A DNA stretch of 64,000 nt from Benzoatithermus flavus (GTDB taxonomy: Bacteria; Pseudomonadota; Alphaproteobacteria; Geminicoccales; Geminicoccaceae): the NCBI RefSeq assembly GCF_037908215.1, contig NZ_JBBLZC010000005.1, positions 1 to 64,000 of the forward strand, written 5' to 3'. Position numbers and translations under genes: made by a program. Positions 39,598 to 46,349 of the stretch are shown in pieces. Each line of letters opens with the position of its first letter. The first letter of the stretch is position 1. The notes beneath the pieces were generated by a model that made no database searches, was not told where the DNA came from, and saw only the letters and a list, made by a program, of their open reading frames with translations.

Positions 39598-40107
39598 ATG
39601 GCGGACAGCGCGGCGGAGCGGATGGAAGGAGCGGCGCGTCTGATCGGGCCGCTTCTGATCGCAAGCTTCCTGCTCCAGCCGCTCGCCTGGTGGCTACCGC
39701 TGTTCACGGCGCGCGTGCCGTTCCTGTGGGATCAGGAGGTGTCGATCGCGAGCGGCCTCGTCGAGCTGTGGCGGCTCGATCCGCTCTTGTGCGCCGTCGT
39801 GCTCCTGTTCTCGGTCCTGATCCCGCTCGTGAAGAGCATCGCTCTCGTCTGGGTCTGGCACCGCGTCCCACACGCCCGCGCAAGGCGGCTCCTCGACCGG
39901 CTGTCGCTCCTCGCCAAGCTGTCGATGACCGAGGTCTTCCTCCTCGCGGTGATCATCGTCGGCATCAAGGGGGTGGGCATCGGCCGGATCGAGGTGAGCG
40001 CCGGACTTTACGGCTTTGCCGCCATCGTGCTGCTGTCGCTTGCCGCTTCGACCTGGGCTTGCGCGGCGCTGGCTTCGGCGGGGGATGGGAAGGGGATCTC
40101 GTCGTAG
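39598..40107 (+). CDS. PqiA-domain membrane protein
   Basis: A 169-residue protein with about four membrane segments and the PqiA motifs FLWDQEVSIASGLVELW, IPLVKSIALVWVW and LLDRLSLLAKLSMTEVFLLAVI. PqiA proteins are partners of MCE-type lipid transport (PqiB), but none is nearby. An AGGAGG site precedes the ATG. The last 33 codons run antisense through the end of the Uma2 gene; the tail SAGDGKGISS may be an extension beyond the original stop. Confidence 0.86.
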   Translation: MADSAAERMEGAARLIGPLLIASFLLQPLAWWLPLFTARVPFLWDQEVSIASGLVELWRLDPLLCAVVLLFSVLIPLVKSIALVWVWHRVPHARARRLLDRLSLLAKLSMTEVFLLAVIIVGIKGVGIGRIEVSAGLYGFAAIVLLSLAASTWACAALASAGDGKGISS

Positions 40108-40646
40108 ATCTCGGCGAGCGGAAGCTCGAGCCCGAGCGTGTCGATGCGGACGACCGCCTCGAGCCCGCTCAGAGAGCGGCTCTGCCAGGTTCCGTTCTCG
40201 CCGCGCGAGTAGAGCTCCACCCTCGGCCGGTCCTGCGCCACGTAGAGCACGTGCCGGAGTGTCGGCATCTCGACGTAGAACCAGCGCTTGTTCTGCGTGT
40301 CGTGGCTCTCCGTTCCCGGCGAGAGCACCTCGACCGCCAGCACCGCGTCCTCGATGCCGGCCTCCCGGTCGAGCCGCTCGCCGTAGCGCACGACCGCGTC
40401 GGGATAGACCCAGCGGCCGCTGGGGTGGATCGTCTTCACGTCGGACGTGTAGGCCCGGCACGGGCTGCCGCGCAGCATGCGCCGGAAGGCGGTCACGATA
40501 TTGATCGTGATGTCGTTGTGGCGCGGTGTGCCGCCTGCCATCAGGGTGGGCTCGTCGCCGACGAGCTCCCACCGCTCCGGCTGCTTCTCCTCCCAGGCCC
40601 GCCATTCCGCAGGTGTTCGGCCCAACTTCTCCGCGGGTAGGGCCAT
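40008..40646 (-). CDS. Uma2-family putative endonuclease (DUF820)
   Basis: A 212-residue Uma2/DUF820 protein of the restriction-endonuclease-like fold: ERWELVGDEPTLMAGG, HNDITINIVTAFRR, VYPDAVV (acidic catalytic residue), AVLAVEVLSPGTESHDTQNKR (Glu and downstream Lys) and YVEMPTLRHVLYVAQD. These proteins are frequent in cyanobacteria and scattered elsewhere and their targets are unknown. The ATG at 40646 has TAGGAG upstream. The tail after AEIYDEIPFPSP overlaps pqiA by 100 bases in antisense and looks like an extension. Confidence 0.87.
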   Translation of the reverse strand: MALPAEKLGRTPAEWRAWEEKQPERWELVGDEPTLMAGGTPRHNDITINIVTAFRRMLRGSPCRAYTSDVKTIHPSGRWVYPDAVVRYGERLDREAGIEDAVLAVEVLSPGTESHDTQNKRWFYVEMPTLRHVLYVAQDRPRVELYSRGENGTWQSRSLSGLEAVVRIDTLGLELPLAEIYDEIPFPSPAEASAAQAQVEAASDSSTMAAKP

Positions 40647-40656
40647 CGTCCCGCTC

Positions 40657-41352
40657 CTAGCTGCCACCCAGCCTGAGCGCACGGGTCATCTCGGCCATGA
40701 TCGAGATCGCGATCTCGGCCGGGCTCACGGCACCGATGTCTAGGCCGGCGGGGCCGTGAATGCGGGCGAGCGTCGCCTCGTCATGGCCCATGGCCCTCAG
40801 CCGCTCGAGCCTGCCGGCGTGCGTGCGCTTGCTGCCGAGTGCGGCGATGTAGAAGGCCTCGCTCTTGAGAGCCACATCCAGCCCCGGATCGTCGATCTTG
40901 GGATCATGGGTCAGCGCCACCACCGCCGTGCGGCGGTCCGGGGCGAGCGCCGTCATCGCCTCGTCCGGCCAGTCCAGCGTCACGATGATATCGGGAAAGC
41001 GGCTGTCGGTCGCGAATGCGCGCCTGGGGTCGATCACCGTGACGTGGTAGCCCGCGAGCGCCGCCATGGGTGCGAGCGCCTGGGCGATGTGGACGGCGCC
41101 GATGATCAGGAGCCGGAGCGGTGGGTTGAACACCTGAAGGAAGGCACGGCCCCGGCTCGTGTCGACCGCCGTCGACTGATCGCGACTCAAGGCCTTCCGC
41201 GCTGCCGCCAGGACGTCGGGCGGCGCCTCGCCGATCACGATCGCATCGTCCACGATCAGCGCCTCGCCGCCGTCGGCGAGGTAGCGCACGAGGCAGACGC
41301 GCCGCTTCTGGCCGCGTGCCTCGTTCAGGGCGCTCAGGAGCTCCGGCGTCAT
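40657..41352 (-). CDS. XdhC-family protein, C-terminal Rossmann part (CoxF-like)
   Basis: A 231-residue protein with the XdhC_C Rossmann domain (LLIIGAVHIAQALAPMAALAGYHVTVIDPR, ALTHDPKIDDPGLDVAL, YIAALGSKRTHAGR, GLDIGAVSPAEIAISI). XdhC proteins bind the sulfurated molybdenum cofactor, protect it and insert it into xanthine dehydrogenase-family enzymes. The normal N-terminal XdhC_CoxI domain is encoded by a separate upstream gene whose stop overlaps this start (ATGA). With coxD and coxE it completes the maturation set of the Cox-like enzyme. Confidence 0.92.
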   Translation of the reverse strand: MTPELLSALNEARGQKRRVCLVRYLADGGEALIVDDAIVIGEAPPDVLAAARKALSRDQSTAVDTSRGRAFLQVFNPPLRLLIIGAVHIAQALAPMAALAGYHVTVIDPRRAFATDSRFPDIIVTLDWPDEAMTALAPDRRTAVVALTHDPKIDDPGLDVALKSEAFYIAALGSKRTHAGRLERLRAMGHDEATLARIHGPAGLDIGAVSPAEIAISIMAEMTRALRLGGS

Positions 41353-41672
41353 GCCACCGCCTCGACCCAGACCTGGACCCGGCCGCCGCAGGCGAGCCCG
41401 ACCTCCCAGGCCTGCTCGTCGGAGACGCCGAACTCGAGGAGCTTGGGTGGCGCTCCTTGCATGATCTCCATGGCCTCGCGGATCACGGCCCCTTCGATGC
41501 AGCCGCCCGAGACCGAGCCCTGCATCTCGCCGTGATCGTCCACGATCAGCATGCTGCCGGCGGGTCTCGGCGAGGAGCCCCAGGTCGAGACCACGGTGGC
41601 GATCGCCACCTTGCGCCCGGCCGCATGCCAGGCCGCCGCCAGCTCCAGAAGACGCTCATCGGTCGGGATCAT
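41349..41672 (-). CDS. XdhC/CoxI N-terminal domain protein
   Basis: A 107-residue protein made only of the XdhC_CoxI domain: VAIATVVSTWGSSPRPAGSML, GSVSGGCIEGAVIREA and the Cys in VGLACGG. The conserved Cys residues may hold or transfer sulfur to the molybdenum cofactor. Both ends overlap by four bases with neighbours (coxE upstream, XdhC C-terminal part downstream), giving tight coupling. The split of XdhC into two genes is usual for cox-type clusters. Confidence 0.92.
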   Translation of the reverse strand: MIPTDERLLELAAAWHAAGRKVAIATVVSTWGSSPRPAGSMLIVDDHGEMQGSVSGGCIEGAVIREAMEIMQGAPPKLLEFGVSDEQAWEVGLACGGRVQVWVEAVA

Positions 41673-42916
41673 GCTCTCACTCCCGTCTGCGAGGCCGCCA
41701 CCCACTCGCTCAAGCCCTCGGCCCGGCGCGCCTGCGGGTGGCTCAAGACCTCGGTCAGATCGCGCAGGCTGCTGAGATTGTGGGCGGGCCTGAAATCGTC
41801 GACGTGCCGGATCATGGCCTTGGCTCCGGTCGAGATCGGCGCATAGGCGTCGAAGCGCAGCAAAGGATTGAGCCAGATCAGGCGCCGGCAGCTCTTGTGC
41901 AGCCGCTCCATCTCGGCAGCGAGGCCGAGGCCCGCATCCCGGTCGAGCCCGTCCGTGATCAGGAGCACCACCGCCCCTTGTCCCAGCACGCGCCGCGACC
42001 AGACCTGGTTGAACTCCTTGAGGCAGGCGCCGATGCGCGTCCCGCCGGCCCAGTCCTTGACCAGCGTGCCGATCTGCTGCAGCGCCAGGTCGATGTCGCG
42101 GTTGCGCAGGTAGCGCGTGACGTTGGTGAGCCGCGTGCCGAACAGGAAGCTGTGCACCCGGTCGCGATCGTTGGTGATCGCGTGCATGAACAGGAGCAGC
42201 ATCCGGGAATAGCGGCTCATCGAGCCCGAGATGTCGCACAGGATCACGAGCGGCGGATGGCGCTCGCGCGGCTCCTTGCGCGCGAGGTCGATCGAGGCCC
42301 CGCCGCCGCGGAGCGACTGGCGCAGCGTGCGACGCAGATCGATACGGCTTCCTCGCGGATCCGGGACGAAACGGCGCGTGGGCACCCGCATGATCGGCAG
42401 GCGCAGACGGCCGATCTCCCGACGCGCAGCCGCGAGCTCCTCGGCCGACATCTGCTCGAAGTCCTTCTCCTGCAGCATCTCGCGTGCGGAATAGGTGAGG
42501 ATGGCGTCGAGCTCGACGGTGGGCGGCTCCTCCTCGCTCTCGTCTTCGCCCTCGCCGGGCGCCTTGGGCGGGGCCAGCGCCTCGGCCACGCGGCGGTTCA
42601 TCTCCTCCTGTGGAACCGGTTCCTTCTCGCCCTCGAGCGTGGGCAGGAGGAGATGCATCATCCGCTCGAGCAGCTTGGGATCGCGCCAGAAGATGTGGAA
42701 CGCCTGGTCGAACAGCTCGCGCTGGTCGCGCCGGTTCACGAACACGGCATGGAGCGTCCAGTAGAGATCCTGCCGGCTCTCGATCCCGACCTTCTCGAGC
42801 GCCTTCAGCGCCTCGAGCACGCGGCCCGGCCCCACGGGCAGGCCCGCCGCGCGCAAGGCGCGGGCGAAATGCATGACGTTCCTGGCGAACCGGCCGCCGC
42901 CGGTATCGGCATCCAT
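41669..42916 (-). CDS. coxE: CoxE-family vWA protein
   Basis: A 415-residue CoxE: an N-terminal helical part (FARNVMHFARALRAAGLPVGPGRV), an acidic linker (GEGEDESEEE) and a vWA domain with metal site CDISGSMSRYS, FSLFGTRLTNVTRYL-type strand and GTRIGACLKEFN. CoxE works with the AAA+ protein CoxD to build the metal-sulfur active site of CO dehydrogenase. The ATG at 42916 (5 bases after the coxD stop, with AGAGG upstream) is preferred to a TTG at 42934. Its stop overlaps the next start by four bases. Confidence 0.93.
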   Translation of the reverse strand: MDADTGGGRFARNVMHFARALRAAGLPVGPGRVLEALKALEKVGIESRQDLYWTLHAVFVNRRDQRELFDQAFHIFWRDPKLLERMMHLLLPTLEGEKEPVPQEEMNRRVAEALAPPKAPGEGEDESEEEPPTVELDAILTYSAREMLQEKDFEQMSAEELAAARREIGRLRLPIMRVPTRRFVPDPRGSRIDLRRTLRQSLRGGGASIDLARKEPRERHPPLVILCDISGSMSRYSRMLLLFMHAITNDRDRVHSFLFGTRLTNVTRYLRNRDIDLALQQIGTLVKDWAGGTRIGACLKEFNQVWSRRVLGQGAVVLLITDGLDRDAGLGLAAEMERLHKSCRRLIWLNPLLRFDAYAPISTGAKAMIRHVDDFRPAHNLSSLRDLTEVLSHPQARRAEGLSEWVAASQTGVRA

Positions 42917-42920
42917 GGGC

Positions 42921-43841
42921 TCAGCCTCTGCCAACGCCGAGCTGCATGTTGACCTCGGCCAGGATCTTGGCGGCCTCGCTGCCCTGGATCTTCAGGATGT
43001 CGTCCTGGTACTTCAGGAGCGTGCCCAGCGTGTCGTTGACCACCGCGGGGGTGAGCTCCAGCGTGTCCAGCGTGGTGAGTGCCCGCGTCCAGTCCAGGGT
43101 CTCGGCCACACCCGGCAGCTTGAACAGGTCGCGCTTGCGCAGCTCGTGGACGAAGGTCACGATCTGACGCGACAGCCGCTCCTCGACACCGGGCAGGCGA
43201 ACACGGATGATCTCGAGCTCGCGCTCGGCGGAAGGATAGTCGACCCAGTGATAGAAGCAGCGGCGCTTCAGCGCATCGTGGACCTCACGCGTGCGGTTGC
43301 TCGTGATGATCACGATCGGCGGCTGCTCGGCGCGGATCGTGCCGATCTCGGGGATGGTGATCTGGAAGTCCGAGAGCACCTCGAGGAGATAGGCCTCGAA
43401 CGGCTCGTCGGTGCGGTCGAGCTCGTCGATCAGGAGCACAGGAGGACCCTGGAAGTCGGCGACGAGGGCCTGAAGGAGGGGCCTGCGGATCAGGAAGCGC
43501 TCGTTGAAGATGTCCTGCGCCAGGCCCTCGCGGTCGGTCATGCCGGCGGCCTCGGCGAGGCGAATCTCCAGCATCTGACGCTGGTAGTTCCACTCGTAGA
43601 CCGCGGAAGCGACGTCGAGGCCCTCGTAGCACTGGAGCCGCACCAGCCTGCGGCCCAGCGTGTCGGCCAGGACCTTCGCGATCTCGGTCTTGCCCACGCC
43701 TGCCTCGCCCTCCAGGAACAGAGGCCGCCCCAGGCTCAGCGCCAGATAGAGAACCGTGGCGAGCGGGCGGTCGGCGACGTAGTTGCCGCGCTTGAGAAGT
43801 TCCACGGTGGCATCGACGGAGGCAGGCAGCGCTTGGTTCAT
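42921..43841 (-). CDS. coxD: CoxD-type MoxR AAA+ ATPase
   Basis: A 306-residue AAA+ ATPase with Walker A FLEGEAGVGKTEIAK, QCYEGLDVASAVYEWNYQRQ (the CoxD signature), Walker B VLLIDELDR and ITSNRTREVHDALKRRC. In Oligotropha CoxD is needed to assemble the active site of CO dehydrogenase. It is the first gene of the minus-strand maturation run coxD-coxE-coxI-coxF. Upstream is a divergent VanZ-like gene. Confidence 0.94.
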   Translation of the reverse strand: MNQALPASVDATVELLKRGNYVADRPLATVLYLALSLGRPLFLEGEAGVGKTEIAKVLADTLGRRLVRLQCYEGLDVASAVYEWNYQRQMLEIRLAEAAGMTDREGLAQDIFNERFLIRRPLLQALVADFQGPPVLLIDELDRTDEPFEAYLLEVLSDFQITIPEIGTIRAEQPPIVIITSNRTREVHDALKRRCFYHWVDYPSAERELEIIRVRLPGVEERLSRQIVTFVHELRKRDLFKLPGVAETLDWTRALTTLDTLELTPAVVNDTLGTLLKYQDDILKIQGSEAAKILAEVNMQLGVGRG

Positions 43842-43974
43842 GGGACACCGGTGAGCATCAGGAAGCGGGTGGGGCGATGGCACGCGTCCTTCGCGCGCGC
43901 AAGCCGCCGTACCAGCGTTAACACAAGTCGGGGCGAGCGACATCGGACGTTGGTCGGAAGGTGGGGCTGAGCAA

Positions 43975-45114
43975 ATGGCAGTGCAAGCGCAGCGTTGTCG
44001 TCAGTCTTCCCGCCCCGGCAGGGCGGCCGTCGCCTGGACCGTGCTCGTGGCCCTCCTTTCGCTCGCGACCTTCCTCGTCTTCACCACGATGCAGCGGTTC
44101 ACGCCCGTACCGAGCTCCTGGCCGCGCGATCCGCGCTTCGCGACGCTGGCTGCCGGTGCCGATCCCGCCTGGGAGGTCGAAGGTGATCCTGCGGCGGTCA
44201 GGGTGGAGCAGGGCACGCTGCACGTGCGCAACGACGACCCCGAAGCCACCGTCGGCCTGCGCCAGGTCTGGCCGCTCGATGCAGGCGCACCCCGTGTCTT
44301 CCGTCTCGCCGCCACCGTTGCGAGCAGGGATATCGCCGGCACGCGCGCGGGCTTTCGGGTCGGGGAGGTGACCCTGATCGCCGACCGCGCCATCGGGCGC
44401 GCACCCTTACGGGCGATCCACCGTCTCGTGGCGCTGGGCGGCACCCGGGCACCGGCGCGCTACGTCGCCCTGTTCCAGTTTCCGAGCGGCGCGCGCGAGG
44501 TCGAGCTCGCCGTCCGCCTGCGCCACGCCACCGGCGAGCTCACGGTGAAGGATCTCGAGCTCAAGGCCTACGAGGAGCGCCGCCCGTTCACGGTCCTGCG
44601 CACCTTCCTGCGCGCCTCCTGGACCGGGGTGCTGGCCGTGGGCGGCCTCCTGTTCTGGCGCGGCGTCGATCATCGGCCGGCCGCCACGGTCCTCGTGGCC
44701 GTGGCCGGCGCCGGGCTCGTGCTCCTGATGATGCCGGAAAGCCTGCGCGAGGCCACGCTGGAGCCGCTCGCACGGCTCGTGCCGAACCGTCTCTTCGGCG
44801 AGGACGGGGTTGCCTATGCCGGCCACTTCGCGATCTTCGCCGTGGCGGGTTTCCTCCTTCGTCTGAGCCGTCGCGCCGAGCCCTGGCCGCGTCAGGTGCT
44901 GCTCCTGATCGGCCTCGCCGGCCTGACGGAGCTCCTTCAGTTCCTGACCGAGCTGCGCTCGCCGACTCTCGACGACTGGTTCACCAATGCCGTGGGCGCT
45001 CTCGCCGGCTGGCTGCCGGCGGCCTGGCTGCGGCATCGTCAGGACGGGCAGTTCGCCACGCAGCGGCGCTCCTCGACGACCTTGCCGCCGCAGGCCGCGA
45101 AGCAGCGGCGGTAA
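43975..45114 (+). CDS. VanZ-like family membrane protein
   Basis: A 379-residue protein: one N-terminal membrane helix (about residues 18-38), a periplasmic beta domain to about residue 200, and four C-terminal helices with the VanZ features EDGVAYAGHFAIFAVAGFLL and LTELLQFLTELRSPTLDDWFTNAVGALAG. VanZ-like proteins share the helix motif of the teicoplanin-resistance protein, but most have unknown roles. It is transcribed away from coxD, inside the cox locus. Its last 76 bases overlap the Cys-rich lipoprotein gene in antisense; the tail after WLRHRQDG looks like an extension. Confidence 0.86.
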   Translation: MAVQAQRCRQSSRPGRAAVAWTVLVALLSLATFLVFTTMQRFTPVPSSWPRDPRFATLAAGADPAWEVEGDPAAVRVEQGTLHVRNDDPEATVGLRQVWPLDAGAPRVFRLAATVASRDIAGTRAGFRVGEVTLIADRAIGRAPLRAIHRLVALGGTRAPARYVALFQFPSGAREVELAVRLRHATGELTVKDLELKAYEERRPFTVLRTFLRASWTGVLAVGGLLFWRGVDHRPAATVLVAVAGAGLVLLMMPESLREATLEPLARLVPNRLFGEDGVAYAGHFAIFAVAGFLLRLSRRAEPWPRQVLLLIGLAGLTELLQFLTELRSPTLDDWFTNAVGALAGWLPAAWLRHRQDGQFATQRRSSTTLPPQAAKQRR

Positions 45115-45464
45115 TCCGCCTCGCAGCTCCGAAGTGCTGCCGGCTGGCACTGCTCGCGGTAGCAGAACCGCCGGACGCATACCTTGCCGGTGTCCCGGCT
45201 GGTGGCCTGGCAGAGCTGGAAGTCGATGTCGGCCTTGTTCTGGCAGCTCGACTGGCGCAGCGTTGCCCGGTCCTCGCACGCGGCCAGGGCCTGCTGCGCG
45301 TCGCCGATGCAGGCATCGCTCGTGGCCGTGCAGCCGGAAAGGCAGCGCTGCACGGCAGCGCTCCCGGTATCCGCCGGGGGCTCGAGGCGGTAGCGGGTCT
45401 CGTACTGCGGCGCACAGCCGCCGACGGCGAGCAGGAGAGCCAGCACCCGGATCGCGCACCCCAT
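45039..45464 (-). CDS. Cys-rich putative lipoprotein
   Basis: A 141-residue protein with a signal peptide ending in the lipobox LAVGGC, so it is probably anchored at the outer face of the inner membrane or at the outer membrane. The mature part has 14 further cysteines, several in CX3C (RCLSGC, RCFAAC, RCVANC) and CX4C (CVRRFCYREQC) arrangements, suggesting disulfide-linked helices. No family was recognised. It lies just beyond the terminator of the coxSLM unit and reads the same way. A role in copper or redox handling would be speculation. Confidence 0.72.
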   Translation of the reverse strand: MGCAIRVLALLLAVGGCAPQYETRYRLEPPADTGSAAVQRCLSGCTATSDACIGDAQQALAACEDRATLRQSSCQNKADIDFQLCQATSRDTGKVCVRRFCYREQCQPAALRSCEADYRRCFAACGGKVVEERRCVANCPS

Positions 45465-45480
45465 CGTGGCCCGTCCTCGA

Positions 45481-45511
45481 AAAGAAAGGAGGGGGTGCGA
45501 TCACCCCCTCC
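45481..45511 (-). terminator. Rho-independent terminator after coxM
   Basis: On the minus strand GGAGGGGGTG and CACCCCCTCC pair perfectly (10 bases, four-base loop GATC or CGAT depending on strand), followed by TTTCTTTTC. It sits 28 bases after the coxM stop and just before the lipoprotein gene, so it should end the coxSLM transcript. Confidence 0.85.
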
Positions 45512-45539
45512 GTCACGACACCCTACCCGTGAAACAGCG

Positions 45540-46334
45540 TCAAGCAGCGGCTTCGACCGCGCGCTTGGCCATGACCTTGACGAGATGGGCGCGGTACTCC
45601 GCGCTCGCATGGATATCGTTGTTGAGGTTGTCGGCATCGATGCCGGCATTGTCGAGGGCACTTGGCGTGAAGCTCGAGCCCAGCGCCTGCTCGGCCTCGG
45701 TCCAGCGGAAGACGCAAGGTGCGGCACCGGTGACGGCGACGCGCACCGCACCTCCGGTCCGGGCCACGAACACGCCCACCACCGCATAGCGGCTGGCCGG
45801 GTTCGGGAATTTCACATAGGCCGCCTTCTCGGGCTTCGGGAAGTGGACCGCGGTGACGATCTCGTCGCGTTCCAGCGCCGTCTCGAACATCCCGGTGAAG
45901 AACTGGTCCGCCGGGATCTCGCGCTTGTTGGTGCGCACGGTGGCGTTCAGCGCCACGACCGCAGCGGGATAGTCCGCCGCCGGGTCGTTGTTGCTGATCG
46001 AGCCGCCGATGGTGCCGCGATGCCTGACCTGCGGGTCGCCGATGTCCTCGGCGAGCGCCGCGAGCGCCGGGATCACCCGCCTCACGACCTCCGAATGCGC
46101 GACGTCGGCATGCCGGGTCATGGCGCCGATGGTGATGCCGCCGGCCTCCTCCTTGATCCCCTTGAGCTCGGCGACGGCGCCGAGATCGATGATGTCGCTG
46201 GGCTGGGCCAGGCGCTGCTTCAGGGTGGGCAGGTAGGTCTGCCCACCCGCCATCAGCTTCGCGTCCTCGCTCTGGGCGAGCAGAGCCGCGGCCTCGGCGA
46301 GGCTCTTCGGCCGGTGATAGGTGAAGTTGTACAT
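45540..46334 (-). CDS. coxM: CO dehydrogenase-like FAD subunit (CoxM)
   Basis: A 264-residue FAD-binding subunit of the molybdenum hydroxylase. The FAD motifs are LMAGGQTYLP and TIGGSISNNDPAADYPA, and VRHRGTIGG precedes the latter. The C-terminal CO_deh_flav_C domain ends AYRAHLVKVMAKRAV. The subunit passes electrons from the Fe-S subunit to quinones or NAD. The ATG is 15 bases after coxL, and a strong terminator follows. The order S-L-M differs from the M-S-L order of the classical cox cluster. Confidence 0.95.
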   Translation of the reverse strand: MYNFTYHRPKSLAEAAALLAQSEDAKLMAGGQTYLPTLKQRLAQPSDIIDLGAVAELKGIKEEAGGITIGAMTRHADVAHSEVVRRVIPALAALAEDIGDPQVRHRGTIGGSISNNDPAADYPAAVVALNATVRTNKREIPADQFFTGMFETALERDEIVTAVHFPKPEKAAYVKFPNPASRYAVVGVFVARTGGAVRVAVTGAAPCVFRWTEAEQALGSSFTPSALDNAGIDADNLNNDIHASAEYRAHLVKVMAKRAVEAAA

Positions 46335-46349
46335 GCCTCTCCGTCCTTC

